Below are positions 1 through 10,905 of a DNA stretch of 64,000 nucleotides, in pieces (within the stretch, counting starts at the first letter, position 1; each line of letters begins with the position of its first letter). The notes beneath the pieces are model-generated. The model was not told the origin of the DNA. It searched no databases and saw only the letters and a list, made by a program, of their open reading frames with translations. The DNA comes from Pseudonocardia halophobica (GTDB lineage Bacteria > Actinomycetota > Actinomycetes > Mycobacteriales > Pseudonocardiaceae): the NCBI RefSeq assembly GCF_027922425.1, contig NZ_BSFQ01000027.1, positions 1-64,000 on the forward strand, written 5' to 3'. The position numbers and the translations under genes were made by a program.

Positions 1-58
1 GGCCCGCGGGCCGCACCCCGTCCGGCCCGCGCGGAGCTCCCGACGCGCCCGCCGCGCG

Positions 59-574
59 GTGCCCGGGGCCGGGCGGGCGCGGGGGCCCGCGCCCTCGGCG
101 CACACCCGTCCTCGGGTCCGCGGCTTCCCGGTCGTCGCGAGCGGTTCCACCGTGGCGAACCCGGCAGGTCGGCTGCGTGGCGCTGCGCAGGCGCCGGGGG
201 ACGTGCGCCCGGTGCCGGGGGCGGTCCGGCCGACCGTGCGGGTGCAGCCCGGTGCGGTGTCCCCGGCCCGGTACCGGCTCCGGCGTGCCGTGGCGGCCGC
301 CGTCCTCGCGCTGGCCTCCGCCGCGGTCGTCGTCGGCCTCGGGCTCCTGGCCGGTGCCGCGGGCGAGGCGCAGGCCCGGTCGGCCGTGCCCTCGGGCACC
401 GCGGCCGTGACGGTCGAGCCGGGGGAGTCGGTGTGGGACGTCGCTCGCCGGACCGTTCCCGCCGTCGCTTCGGTCGGGACCGGCGCCGTCGTCGAGCGGA
501 TCGCGGCGGACAACGCCCTCCCGGTGGACTCGGCGCCGCTGCCCGCCGGGCTCGTGCTGCGCGTCCCGGCCTGA
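59..574 (+). CDS. LysM-domain membrane-anchored protein
   Basis: About 171 residues from the GTG start used here; the true start could be further in, because the first 70 residues are low-complexity Arg/Pro/Ala. One hydrophobic helix lies at about residues 80-105 (AVAAAVLALASAAVVVGLGL), followed by a C-terminal LysM module (about 115-171, beginning VTVEPGESVWDVARR and ending in LPAGLVLRVP). LysM modules bind GlcNAc-containing cell wall polymers, so the likely topology is a short cytoplasmic tail, one membrane helix and an outer wall-binding domain. A small LysM gene lies between lexA and nrdR in many actinobacteria (the Rv2719c position in M. tuberculosis), which supports the call; lexA itself would be outside this window. 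Exact role unknown. Confidence 0.75.
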   Translation: MPGAGRARGPAPSAHTRPRVRGFPVVASGSTVANPAGRLRGAAQAPGDVRPVPGAVRPTVRVQPGAVSPARYRLRRAVAAAVLALASAAVVVGLGLLAGAAGEAQARSAVPSGTAAVTVEPGESVWDVARRTVPAVASVGTGAVVERIAADNALPVDSAPLPAGLVLRVPA

Positions 575-722
575 CGGGGCGACCGGTCTCCCCGGCGTCG
601 TGACCCCGGTCACGCCGGGGACCGGTTTCTGTCGGTGGTGGTTGATAGGAATCGCACACGCGTTCGACCGGTGGTCCGGGCATCCGGCTCGGGTGGGGTC
701 GGCGCGGGGGTGGGAGGTCGTC

Positions 723-1334
723 ATGGATCCCAGGAGTGCGGTGCTCGCGAGGGCGTCGCGGATCGGGGTGTCGCGGGCCGGTGTGTCGCCGGTCGGGGCG
801 GACGGGCCGTCTGCGGCGGTCGAGGAGCCGTCCGGGGTCCCGGTCGAGGCGCCGGGCACGCGGGGCGGTGTCCCTGCCGAGCGGCGGGTCGACCTGCGCC
901 CGGGCGCGCGACCGCAGAGCCGCGCGCGTCCGCAGGGCCGATCGGGCCCCGCGGGTCGCGACGGGGTCGGGCGCGCCCACGCCGTCCGGGGTCGCCCCGG
1001 TGCGCCCGAGCGGGTGCCCGAGCGGGTCGTCGGGGCCTACGCGTCCGGAGCCCGGGCACGGCTGGTCCGCCCCCTCGACGGTCCCGCCGTCGTGCCGGGC
1101 TGCCGGCCCGTCGCCCGTCCCCGGCCCGCCCTGGCCGACTCGCGCTGCGTCCCTGCGCCGCGTCCCCGCTTCTCCCGGCTCTCGCGCTACGAGCGGACCG
1201 GTGGCGCCCGTCGCCTGGCCGGCGAGGCGCGTACCGGTGTGGTCGACCGCGCGCTCGCCGTCGTCGCGGTGGCGCTGGCCTCGGCCACGGTCGTCGTCGT
1301 GCTCGGACTGCTCGCCGACCTCGCCGCGCGATGA
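723..1334 (+). CDS. Hypothetical protein with C-terminal membrane helix
   Basis: A 203-residue protein whose ATG start at 723 is preceded by a good ribosome binding site (GGGAGG, 712-717). It consists of about 170 residues rich in Arg, Pro, Ala and Gly with no recognisable fold, then one hydrophobic segment at the extreme C-terminus (ALAVVAVALASATVVVVLGL) and a short Asp/Arg tail. It resembles the preceding LysM protein in its disordered basic N-terminus plus single helix, but has no LysM module, so it could be a degenerate duplicate. No function can be assigned; tail-anchored membrane protein is the best description. Confidence 0.5.
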   Translation: MDPRSAVLARASRIGVSRAGVSPVGADGPSAAVEEPSGVPVEAPGTRGGVPAERRVDLRPGARPQSRARPQGRSGPAGRDGVGRAHAVRGRPGAPERVPERVVGAYASGARARLVRPLDGPAVVPGCRPVARPRPALADSRCVPAPRPRFSRLSRYERTGGARRLAGEARTGVVDRALAVVAVALASATVVVVLGLLADLAAR

Positions 1335-1779
1335 GCCGCCGCCCCGCGCGGTCGGTCGGGGCGGAAGGCGCGCTCAGCCGTCCCTTTCGGGCGCTGCCGT
1401 CGCGGTGTCCGCTGTGGAGGCGCGCAGGGAGCCGGTGGGGCACGTGATCGGTCCTGTGAGTGGCGCGGGTCTCCCGCCGGGCACGGTGAGTGCCGGGTCC
1501 ACCGACACGCCGGAGGGTGCGACACGCCGGGTCGGAACGGCCGTCGCGTTCCCCGCAGTTCACCGGCGTGTCGCCGATGCGGCGAACGGTCCCGCGCCCG
1601 CGCGCCGGGCGATCGGCCGGTCGGCGGCGGCCCGGGAACCAGGTGTGACCTGCGGGCCGTCACGGGGCGTCGCCACCCGGCCACCGGGGCACCCGGGGAC
1701 GGGTCGCCCGCGGCGGTCGTGAGAGGTTCCTTCCCGATCGGGGGAAGTCCGCACGACCCGCCGCACGGAGATGGCGCGA
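1335..1779. other. Intergenic region upstream of nrdR
   Basis: About 445 bases without a convincing gene. Long open frames cross it on both strands, but they encode low-complexity Arg/Pro/Ser protein typical of shadow frames at this GC content and have no good ribosome binding sites. The only structure I can support is at its right edge, where the NrdR-like boxes begin; the nrdRJ promoter must lie near there. Confidence 0.5.
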
Positions 1780-1795
1780 CCCCTAGATGTTGTGG
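1780..1795 (+). promoter_or_regulatory. Putative NrdR box 1
   Basis: The 16-mer CCCCTAGATGTTGTGG matches the known NrdR box consensus (acaCwAtATaTwGtgt) at 10 positions, including the CTA and TTG half-site cores. It lies 81 bases upstream of the nrdR start and exactly 32 bases from a second similar box. NrdR boxes normally occur as such pairs about three helical turns apart. Confidence 0.6.
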
Positions 1796-1811
1796 TTACA
1801 TCCGTGTCGTT

Positions 1812-1827
1812 CGCCTACAGGTTGGGT
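1812..1827 (+). promoter_or_regulatory. Putative NrdR box 2
   Basis: The 16-mer CGCCTACAGGTTGGGT keeps the CTA and TTG half-site cores and matches the NrdR consensus at 9 of 16 positions. It starts 32 bases after box 1, the spacing (31-32) known for paired NrdR boxes. It is weaker than box 1; the phasing is the main evidence. Confidence 0.5.
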
Positions 1828-1875
1828 TCGGTGCAGGCCGGACCGCCGGGCGCGGTCGAGTCGGGGGAGGTCCGC

Positions 1876-2379
1876 ATGCGGTGCCCGTTCTGCCGTCACA
1901 CGGACTGCAAGGTGATCGACTCCCGCGAAGTCGACGAGGGCGCGGCGACGCGTCGCCGCCGCTCCTGCCAGGCCTGTGGGAAGCGCTTCACCACCGTCGA
2001 GGAGCCGGTGCTCGCGGTGCTGAAGCGCAGCGGCGTCACCGAACCGTTCAGCCGTGACAAGGTCGTGAGCGGTGTACGCCGGGCCTGCCAGGGCCGGCCG
2101 GTCGACGAGGACGCGCTGCAGAAGCTCGCGCACCGCGTCGAGGAGGCCGTCCGGGCGGGCGGGACCGCGGAGATCCCCAGCCACGAGGTGGGGCTGGCGA
2201 TCCTCGGTCCGCTGAAGGAGCTCGACGAGGTGGCATACCTGCGCTTCGCGAGCGTGTACCGCTCCTTCTCGTCCATCGAGGACTTCGAGAAGGAGATCGC
2301 CGATCTGCGCAGGGCGGCTGCCGGGGAAGCAGCCGACCCGCGGGACCGGGCCGGACGGGGTGCGGGGCCGGCCGGATAG
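1876..2379 (+). CDS. nrdR: Transcriptional repressor NrdR
   Basis: A 167-residue protein with the full NrdR architecture: an N-terminal zinc ribbon (CPFC at residues 3-6 and CQAC about 30 residues on), then an ATP-cone domain from about residue 45 (VLKRSGVTEPFSRDKVVSG). NrdR binds ATP/dATP and represses ribonucleotide reductase genes. The ATG at 1876 is chosen because MRCPFC is the family start and GGGGGAGG lies just upstream at 1863-1870; the open frame extends further up but includes non-conserved residues. It is followed 133 bases later by nrdJ, its usual target, and preceded by two NrdR-like boxes, so the operon is probably autoregulated. Confidence 0.97.
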   Translation: MRCPFCRHTDCKVIDSREVDEGAATRRRRSCQACGKRFTTVEEPVLAVLKRSGVTEPFSRDKVVSGVRRACQGRPVDEDALQKLAHRVEEAVRAGGTAEIPSHEVGLAILGPLKELDEVAYLRFASVYRSFSSIEDFEKEIADLRRAAAGEAADPRDRAGRGAGPAG

Positions 2380-2512
2380 GGGTCTCCAGGGACCAGTGGG
2401 GCCGACCCGGACTACGGAAGTCGAGCCGACCCCGATCTCGCAGGCAGGACACCCGCCGCCGCCCCAGCCGGCGGAGGGTGCAGCACATGGTCGGATGCGA
2501 ATGAGGGAGAGC

Positions 2513-5416
<2,904 letters not shown>

Positions 5417-5430
5417 CGGCATCCGACGAA

Positions 5431-5463
5431 CGGCCCCGCTCCCGCACCCGCGGAGCGGGGCCG
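5431..5463 (+). terminator. Terminator-like hairpin after nrdJ
   Basis: A perfect 11-bp stem (CGGCCCCGCTC at 5431-5441 pairing with GAGCGGGGCCG at 5453-5463) with an 11-base loop starts 14 bases after the nrdJ stop codon. There is no T-run, as is common for actinobacterial hairpin terminators. Confidence 0.7.
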
Positions 5464-5477
5464 TCCGCGTTCCGGCC

Positions 5478-5630
5478 GCACCGTGGACCCATGACGCGCA
5501 TTCCCACGTCTCCGGAGCGCGTTATGGAACCATAATGCGCTTTCAGAGCCCATCTGGACGCGTTATGGAACCATAATGCGGTATCTGAGCCGTTCTGCGC
5601 GCCTTGTGGATCCATACCGCATGCTAGGTG
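5478..5630. repeat. Four tandem 41-bp palindromic units
   Basis: Four consecutive units start at 5478, 5519, 5560 and 5601, exactly 41 bases apart. Each is centred on a palindromic core with TGGA and CCAT in fixed register (GTGGACCCAT, ATGGAACCAT, ATGGAACCAT, GTGGATCCAT). The two middle units are near identical and extend as a 22-24 base near-palindrome from GCG through CGC; the outer two have diverged. The array fills the gap between nrdJ and the 3' end of the opposing hydrolase gene. Function unknown. Confidence 0.75.
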
Positions 5631-6628
5631 GCGGAGCGCTGGGCGGAGGGTTCGACCGAGGCCACGGTGTTCGGGGTGGCGCGCAGGAGCTGACGCCACT
5701 GTTCCGGGCTCCAGCGGGCGGGCTCGGTGCCCGAGAGGAACTCCTCGAGCAGGCCGACGAAGCGGTGCGGGTCGGTGTGGAAGGGGAAGTGCCCGGCGTC
5801 GGGAAAGATCTCCAGCCGACTGCCGGGCATCGCCTCGTGGGCGCGGTGCCCGTGCTCGACCGGCACGATCGCGTCGCGTCCACCCCAGACCAGCAGCGTC
5901 GGCATGCCGCGGGTGAGGTAGCAGCGGTCGAGCATCGTCACGACCTGGCCGCGCCAGTCGACGACCGCGCGCAGGGTCCGGATGAACGCCGCGCGGGAGG
6001 TCCCGTCGGGCAGGGCGTCGACCACCCGGAGCATGTCCGGTGCGTCGCGGCCGAGGCCGGTGCCGAGCACCCGCAGGGCCTCCACGACCGCGCCCACCTG
6101 CCACCGCATGGTCGGCAGGCGCAACGCGTGCAGGGCGGCCGTCGCACCCGGCAGCGTCATCGCCCGCAGCACCGGGTTGACCTCGGGGCCGGCGCCGCCG
6201 CTGCCGACCAGCACGAGCCGTTCGGTGCGGTCGGGGAACTGGTAGGCGAACTGCATCGCGACGCCGCCGCCCAGCGAGTGCCCGACGAGCGTGGCGCGGC
6301 GGACCCCGAGCACGCCGAGGAGGTCGCGGACGCCGTTGGCGTAGGCGGCGACCGAGTAGTCGGCCCGCGGCTTGTCCGAGCGACCGTGGCCGAGCAGGTC
6401 GGGCGCGATCACCAGATGGTGCCGCGCGAGGGCCGGGATGACGGTTTCCCACGTCGTCGAGCTGTCGCCGATGCCGTGGATCAGCACGACGGCCGGTCCC
6501 GAGCCGGCGACGCGGAAGGCGCGCCGGTAGCCGTGGACGGTGCGGAAGCGCAGGTCGGCGTCGCGCGGCGGCACCGCCCCGAGGCGGCCGCCGGTCGAGC
6601 GGATGCGCGGGCGGGCCGTTCCGGCCAT
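5624..6628 (-). CDS. Alpha/beta fold hydrolase
   Basis: A 334-residue alpha/beta hydrolase. The oxyanion motif HGIGDSSTTW is at about residue 51, the nucleophile elbow GHSLGGG with serine at about residue 117, and a late VWGGRDAIVP (acid) and DAGHFPFH (His) complete the triad. The protein resembles cytosolic hydrolases of the epoxide hydrolase/lipase group, and the substrate is unknown. The ATG at 6628 is preceded on the minus strand by GGGAGGTGACGCC. It converges on nrdJ across the tandem palindrome array and is divergent from the NUDIX gene. Confidence 0.85.
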   Translation of the reverse strand: MAGTARPRIRSTGGRLGAVPPRDADLRFRTVHGYRRAFRVAGSGPAVVLIHGIGDSSTTWETVIPALARHHLVIAPDLLGHGRSDKPRADYSVAAYANGVRDLLGVLGVRRATLVGHSLGGGVAMQFAYQFPDRTERLVLVGSGGAGPEVNPVLRAMTLPGATAALHALRLPTMRWQVGAVVEALRVLGTGLGRDAPDMLRVVDALPDGTSRAAFIRTLRAVVDWRGQVVTMLDRCYLTRGMPTLLVWGGRDAIVPVEHGHRAHEAMPGSRLEIFPDAGHFPFHTDPHRFVGLLEEFLSGTEPARWSPEQWRQLLRATPNTVASVEPSAQRSAT

Positions 6629-6832
6629 GGCGTCACCTCCCGCGGGCTCGCGTCGGGCGTGACGCTAGGCGCGCGGCATTACCGCCGTGTTGCCCCGCGG
6701 TGTGCGGCGCCGATCGGGTGGCCTCGTGCGCGTCAGGATCCGCATCCGGGCAGCGGAACGTCCGATTCCCGGGCGTTCCCCTGCCGAACCGTGGATCACG
6801 AGGCATGGGTGCGGCGGCCTACGGTGGGGGCC

Positions 6833-7291
6833 GTGAGTCCGCGCTACCAGCTCGTGCCCGCCGCCTACGTCGTGCTGCGCCGTGAGCCGAACGAGATCCT
6901 TCTGCAGCTCCGGCAGAACACCGGCTTCCGGGACGGCTTCTGGGCGACGGCCGCGGCCGGGCACGTCGAGAAGGGCGAGTCCGTGCTGGAGGCGGCCGTG
7001 CGGGAGGCCCGGGAGGAGCTGGGTGTCGAGATCGCGCCCGCCGACCTGCGTCCGGTGACCGCGATGCACCGCACCGAGGCCACGGGTGACCCGATCGACG
7101 AGCGCGTCGACTTCTTCTTCACCTGCCACCGCTGGGCGGGCACGCCGCGGCTGGTCGAGAGCGCCAAGGCCGCGGATCTCGCCTGGTTCCCGCTCGACGC
7201 CCTGCCCGATCCCGTCGTCCCGCACGAGCGGGCGGTGTTCGAGGCGCTGCGCGGCGACGGACCGGCGGCGATCACGACGCACGGATTCTGA
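6833..7291 (+). CDS. NUDIX hydrolase
   Basis: A 152-residue single-domain NUDIX protein. The signature reads GHVEKGESVLEAAVREAREE at about residues 44-63, followed by LGV, with all metal-binding glutamates present. NUDIX enzymes cleave nucleoside diphosphates linked to another moiety; the exact substrate is not deducible, though the N-terminal YVVLRR and DGFWATAAAGH match family members annotated as general NTP or 8-oxo-dGTP hydrolases. The GTG at 6833 is chosen because the conserved domain starts right after it; the longer open frame upstream is antisense to the hydrolase gene. Confidence 0.85.
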   Translation: MSPRYQLVPAAYVVLRREPNEILLQLRQNTGFRDGFWATAAAGHVEKGESVLEAAVREAREELGVEIAPADLRPVTAMHRTEATGDPIDERVDFFFTCHRWAGTPRLVESAKAADLAWFPLDALPDPVVPHERAVFEALRGDGPAAITTHGF

Positions 7292-7340
7292 CGCCCGCCG
7301 CCACGCCCGCGCAGCTGCGGACCGCCGCGCGAAGGGCTCG

Positions 7341-8330
7341 TCACGCCGCGGGATCGAGCACCGGGTCGTCGAGCCGGCGTCGCCAGTGGACGGCGGCGCG
7401 CAGGGCGGCGGCGTGCATCTTGCCTGCGGGGGTTCCCGCAGGGAGGCCGAGCCGCGCCGTCGGCCGGGTGCCCGTGCCGCCGAGAACGCGGTCCAGCGCG
7501 GCCCGGGTCGGGCGGGGGGAGCGTCGTGAGCGTGGGCAGGGCGCCGAGCGTGCGGAGCTCGACGAGGGCGTGGTCGTCCGCCAGCGCGCGGTCGATCCGG
7601 GCGACGAGTGCGGGATCGCGGCCGGCCGTCCGCGCAGCTCCCGCAGGGCCCCGCGCATCCGCAGCGCCGCCGCCCGGTCGCCGATCCGGGTCTCCAGGAC
7701 CCGCGTGAGCTCGTCGAGCCCCGACCGCGGGATCAGGGCCGCCGCGAGGGCCGGCGCGGTGCCGGCCCCGCCGCGCACGAGCGCGACCGCCTCGGCGATG
7801 CCGTTCGTGCCCCAGGCGTCGAGCAGCGCCTCGTGCCCGGTGGCGGCGAGGAACCGGCCGGGGGAGACCAGCATCGCGTCGAGCTCCGCGACGGGGCGGC
7901 GGGCCAATCCCGCCAGCGCCGCGAACTCGTCGTACCGCAGGGTCCGGCCGCGCAGGCGAGCAGGCCGGCGACGGGGACGAATCCGCGCGGCAGGCCGTCG
8001 AGCCGGGGATCGTCCCACAGCTGAGCGGGCGTCGGGCCGCCCTCGTCGGCCCGCGACAGGACGCCGACGACCCCGAGTGGCCCGCCCCGCCCGACCTGGG
8101 CCCGCACCCGGCGCAGGAGCGCGAGGTCGCTGTCGTGCAGCGACCGCAGCAGGTAGACGACGGCGTCGGCCTCACACACGCCGTCGTCCGGATCGAGGTA
8201 GGCGAGCGTGCGTGCGGAGACCGCCCGGGAGTTCGACGACGTCCCGGGCGTGTCGATCAGCGTGTACCGCGCCGGGAGGGCCGCGGGCAGGCGACCTCCA
8301 GGCCCTCGAGGCACAGCCCGCGCCCGCCAT
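7341..8330 (-). pseudogene. Dynamin-like GTPase, truncated and frameshifted
   Basis: Fragments of one dynamin-family GTPase (IniC-like) are spread over all three minus-strand frames. In order: GLCLEGLEVACP near 8330-8290, then YTLIDTPGTSSNSRAVS (the G3 DxPG) and VVGVLSRADEGG (G4-like), then YDEFAALAGLARRPVAELDA, then DPALVARIDRALADDHALVE in another frame, and finally LDRVLGGTGTRPTARLGLP to the stop at 7341. At least four frame changes are needed. The Walker A (G1) region is missing: homology stops at about 8330, exactly where a fold-back repeat begins. Not functional as read. Confidence 0.75.
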
Positions 8331-8540
8331 GATCACCGATCCGGTGCGGCTGCGGCGGTCGGGACAACCATCGCTGCACCGCACCCACGATCATGCGGGG
8401 CCCACAGCCAGGGCGGGCCGGCCCGCAGCCGACGACGCGACCACTACACGGGCCCCGCACCGCCCAAGATCACCGATCCCGTGCGCCTACGGCGGCCAGG
8501 ACAACCATCAACGCACCACACCAGCGATCACCCCGCCCAG
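8329..8540. repeat. Two imperfect fold-back repeat units
   Basis: Two related units lie 137 bases apart. Unit 1 begins GATCACCGATCCGGTGCG at 8331 and unit 2 GATCACCGATCCCGTGCG at 8468; both continue with a shared GGACAACCATC. Within each unit the ends are inverted: ATGATC...GGTGCGG (8329-8349) faces CCGCACC...GATCAT (8379-8394), and unit 2 shows the same with GATC...GTGCG and CGCAC...GCGATC. The block abuts the truncated dynamin gene and fills the gap to the transglutaminase gene. It could be a small non-autonomous mobile element. Confidence 0.6.
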
Positions 8541-8599
8541 CAACCACCCCGTGCCCGGCTCCCGTCAGCGCACGACCTCGGAACCCCGAGCCGCACCCC

Positions 8600-9403
8600 T
8601 CACCCCAGCTCCACCACCGCGCCCGGATCCTCCTTCGGCAGCTCGTCGACCACCGCCATGACCTGTATCGACGTCAGCTCGACGACGCCGTGGTGGGTGG
8701 TGAGGAAGGCGGTGTCGGCGGCGTCGCGCCCGGTGTGGATCCGCAGCATCGACTCCCGGGGGGCGAGGCCGGTGGCGTCGACCACCACCCACCGCGACCC
8801 GGTCCACGCCTCGACGACGGCGTGGAAGTCCATCGGGAACAGCCCCGGCGCGTAGACGGCGACGAGCCGCGCGGGCACGTCGAGCGCGCGCAGCAGCGTG
8901 ACGACGAGGTGGGCGTAGTCCCGGCAGACACCCTCGCCGAGGAGGAGGGTGTCGACGGCGTCGTCCGTCGGCTTGCTCGACCCGCCGACGTAGGCGAGCC
9001 GGTCCCGCACCCACCCCGTCACTGCGGCGATCCGCGCCTCGGCCCCCTCGACCGAGCCGAACTCCCGGCTCGCGGTGGCCAGCAGCCGGTCCGACGGGCA
9101 GTACCGGCTGGGTCGCATGGCGAGCAGCCGGTCCATCTCCGCGGACAGCGGCGGCGCCGGAACCTCCTGCCTCCCCTCGACCTGCGCCACGTACTCCACG
9201 ACCAGTTCGCCGGGTGCGCAGTCGAGCACGTGCGTACGCCCGCCGTGCCCGGCGTCGAGCTCCCGCGGCGGATCGAGGACGGCGTCGTCGAGCGTGAGGG
9301 TGAGCCGCTCGGAGGTCGCGCCGCCGGCGACGGCGATCTGCAGCGCCATCAGCGCGGGTTCGGAGACGGTCAGCTGCAGCCGGGCGGTCACGTCGCGTCG
9401 CAT
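8600..9403 (-). CDS. Transglutaminase-like family protein
   Basis: A 267-residue protein with an N-terminal beta-rich domain (about 1-95) and a transglutaminase-like cysteine protease core. The catalytic triad is visible as Cys in GEGVCRDYAHL, His in MDFHAVVEAW and Asp in VVVDATGLA. Such proteins are cytoplasmic putative peptidases or transglutaminases with unknown substrates. The ATG at 9403 (MRRDVTARL) starts the conserved domain; the open frame continues upstream into the divergent pirin gene. No RBS stands out. Confidence 0.8.
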   Translation of the reverse strand: MRRDVTARLQLTVSEPALMALQIAVAGGATSERLTLTLDDAVLDPPRELDAGHGGRTHVLDCAPGELVVEYVAQVEGRQEVPAPPLSAEMDRLLAMRPSRYCPSDRLLATASREFGSVEGAEARIAAVTGWVRDRLAYVGGSSKPTDDAVDTLLLGEGVCRDYAHLVVTLLRALDVPARLVAVYAPGLFPMDFHAVVEAWTGSRWVVVDATGLAPRESMLRIHTGRDAADTAFLTTHHGVVELTSIQVMAVVDELPKEDPGAVVELG

Positions 9404-9479
9404 CGCGGAGAGTCTGTCAGGCCGGTGTGACGCGGGCATGTCGGTGCGTGCCCGTATCGTCACGTTCGGGGGTGGTCGA

Positions 9480-10457
9480 ATGTCCGACGTGACAACCGAT
9501 CCGCGGGTCACGGTGTGCGAGTCGCGGGCGACCGGCGGGCCGGTGAGCGAGCTGCTGGAGCCGCGGCGGGTGCAGCTGGGGGAGAGCACCGAGGTCCGCC
9601 GGCTGCTGCCGAGCCTGGGCCGGCGGATGGTCGGGGCCTGGTGTTTCGTCGACCATTACGGACCGGACGAGATCGCGGCCGAGCCGGGCATGCAGGTGGC
9701 GCCGCACCCGCACATCGGGCTGCAGACGGTGAGCTGGCTGCTCGCGGGCGAGGTGCACCACCGGGACTCGCTGGGCAGCGACGTGGTGATCCGGCCCGGC
9801 GAGCTCGGACTGATGACCGCGGGCCGCGGCATCGCGCACTCCGAGCAGTCCCCGGACCCGCACTCACCGCTGCTGCACGGCGCCCAGCTCTGGGTCGCGC
9901 TGCCGGGGGAGGAGCGCACGGTCGCGCCGCGCTTCGAGCACCACGCCGACCTGCCGCAGGTCACCACGGGGGGCCTGCGCGCGACCGTCCTGCTCGGGGA
10001 GCTCGGCGGGGCGCGTTCGCCGGGCCGGGTGCACAGCCCGATCCTGGGGGCCGACGTCCGGCTCGCGGCCGGTGCGGCCACCATGCTGCCGCTGGAGCCG
10101 GACTTCGAGCACGCGGTGCTCACGGTGTCCGGCGCCCCGGAGGTCGACGGCCGCGTCGTGGCCCCCGGCACCCTGCTGTACCTGGGCACCGGACGTCGGG
10201 AGGTCCCGCTGCGGGCCGAGCCGGAGAGCCGGTTCCTGCTGCTCGGGGGCGAACCGTTCGCCGAACAGCTGGTGATGTGGTGGAACTTCGTGGGGCGCAG
10301 CGGCGAGGAGGTCGCCGAGGCCCGGGCCGGGTGGCAGGGGGAGATCGCCGGGGGCGCCGACCACCGCTTCGGCGCCGTCCCCGGGTACGAGGGCCTGCCC
10401 CTCGCCGCGCCCGAGCTGCCTCCGACCCCGTTGAAGCCGCGGGGCCGCGAGCGCTGA
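9480..10457 (+). CDS. Pirin family protein (bicupin)
   Basis: A 325-residue pirin with the N-terminal cupin metal-binding motif HPHIGLQTVSWLLAGEVHH around residues 78-96 and later ELGLMTAGRGIAHSE, then a second cupin ending with FVGRSGEEVAEARAGW, the hallmark C-terminal pirin block. Pirins are iron-binding cupins, some with quercetinase activity, others acting as redox-linked regulators. The start ATG at 9480 lies 76 bases from the divergently oriented transglutaminase gene; an upstream G-rich stretch is the only RBS candidate. A second, shorter pirin is at 20578. Confidence 0.88.
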   Translation: MSDVTTDPRVTVCESRATGGPVSELLEPRRVQLGESTEVRRLLPSLGRRMVGAWCFVDHYGPDEIAAEPGMQVAPHPHIGLQTVSWLLAGEVHHRDSLGSDVVIRPGELGLMTAGRGIAHSEQSPDPHSPLLHGAQLWVALPGEERTVAPRFEHHADLPQVTTGGLRATVLLGELGGARSPGRVHSPILGADVRLAAGAATMLPLEPDFEHAVLTVSGAPEVDGRVVAPGTLLYLGTGRREVPLRAEPESRFLLLGGEPFAEQLVMWWNFVGRSGEEVAEARAGWQGEIAGGADHRFGAVPGYEGLPLAAPELPPTPLKPRGRER

Positions 10458-10464
10458 GCCCGGC

Positions 10465-10677
10465 TCAGCCCGCTTCGTACCGCGCCGCGGCGATCAGCTC
10501 CTCCACCGCGCCCTTCTGCACGCGGAAGGACCGGCCGAAGCGCACCGCGGGCAGCTCGCCGCTGTGCACGAGGCGGTAGACGGTCATCTTGGACACGCGC
10601 ATCCGCTCCGCCACCTCGGCCACGGTGAGGAACGGAGCGCCGATCACGTCCGGGTGGTCCCGATCCCCTGTAGCCAT
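10465..10677 (-). CDS. Small MerR/excisionase-type HTH protein (Rv0500A-like)
   Basis: A 70-residue DNA-binding protein made almost entirely of one winged helix-turn-helix: FLTVAEVAERMRVSKMTVYR, then LVHSGELPAVRFGRSFRVQK. This sequence pattern matches the conserved actinobacterial Rv0500A family, related to the excisionase/BldC fold. Family members are widely conserved putative regulators; the target is unknown. It converges with the pirin gene, with 7 bases between stops. Because it is a well-known chromosomal family, there is no reason to read it as a phage excisionase. Confidence 0.85.
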   Translation of the reverse strand: MATGDRDHPDVIGAPFLTVAEVAERMRVSKMTVYRLVHSGELPAVRFGRSFRVQKGAVEELIAAARYEAG

Positions 10678-10905
10678 GCCGTGCGCCCCTCCGCCCTGTC
10701 GGCGCCCGACCCTCGTCCGGGCCCGGCGCGCTCACCTGTGGTGTTCCTGTGCGGGAACCCTAGACGACCCAGCGTCACCGTCCGGGTGGTTCCGGGTGTC
10801 CCGAACGAGTGGAAACGGTGCGTTCTGCAACGGATCGTCACCGGTGATCGACGCAGTGTGCTCACGGTGCGTCGTCACGCGCGGCGAGCCCCTACGCTGC
10901 GACGG

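Noticed and set aside
1796..1875. Cobalamin riboswitch upstream of nrdR/nrdJ
   Set aside because: The region is too short and I could not find a convincing B12 box; the NrdR box pair explains the regulation better.
5478..5630. Possible CRISPR array
   Set aside because: The 41-base units are adjoining palindromes with only four diverged copies and no unique spacers; no cas genes are nearby.
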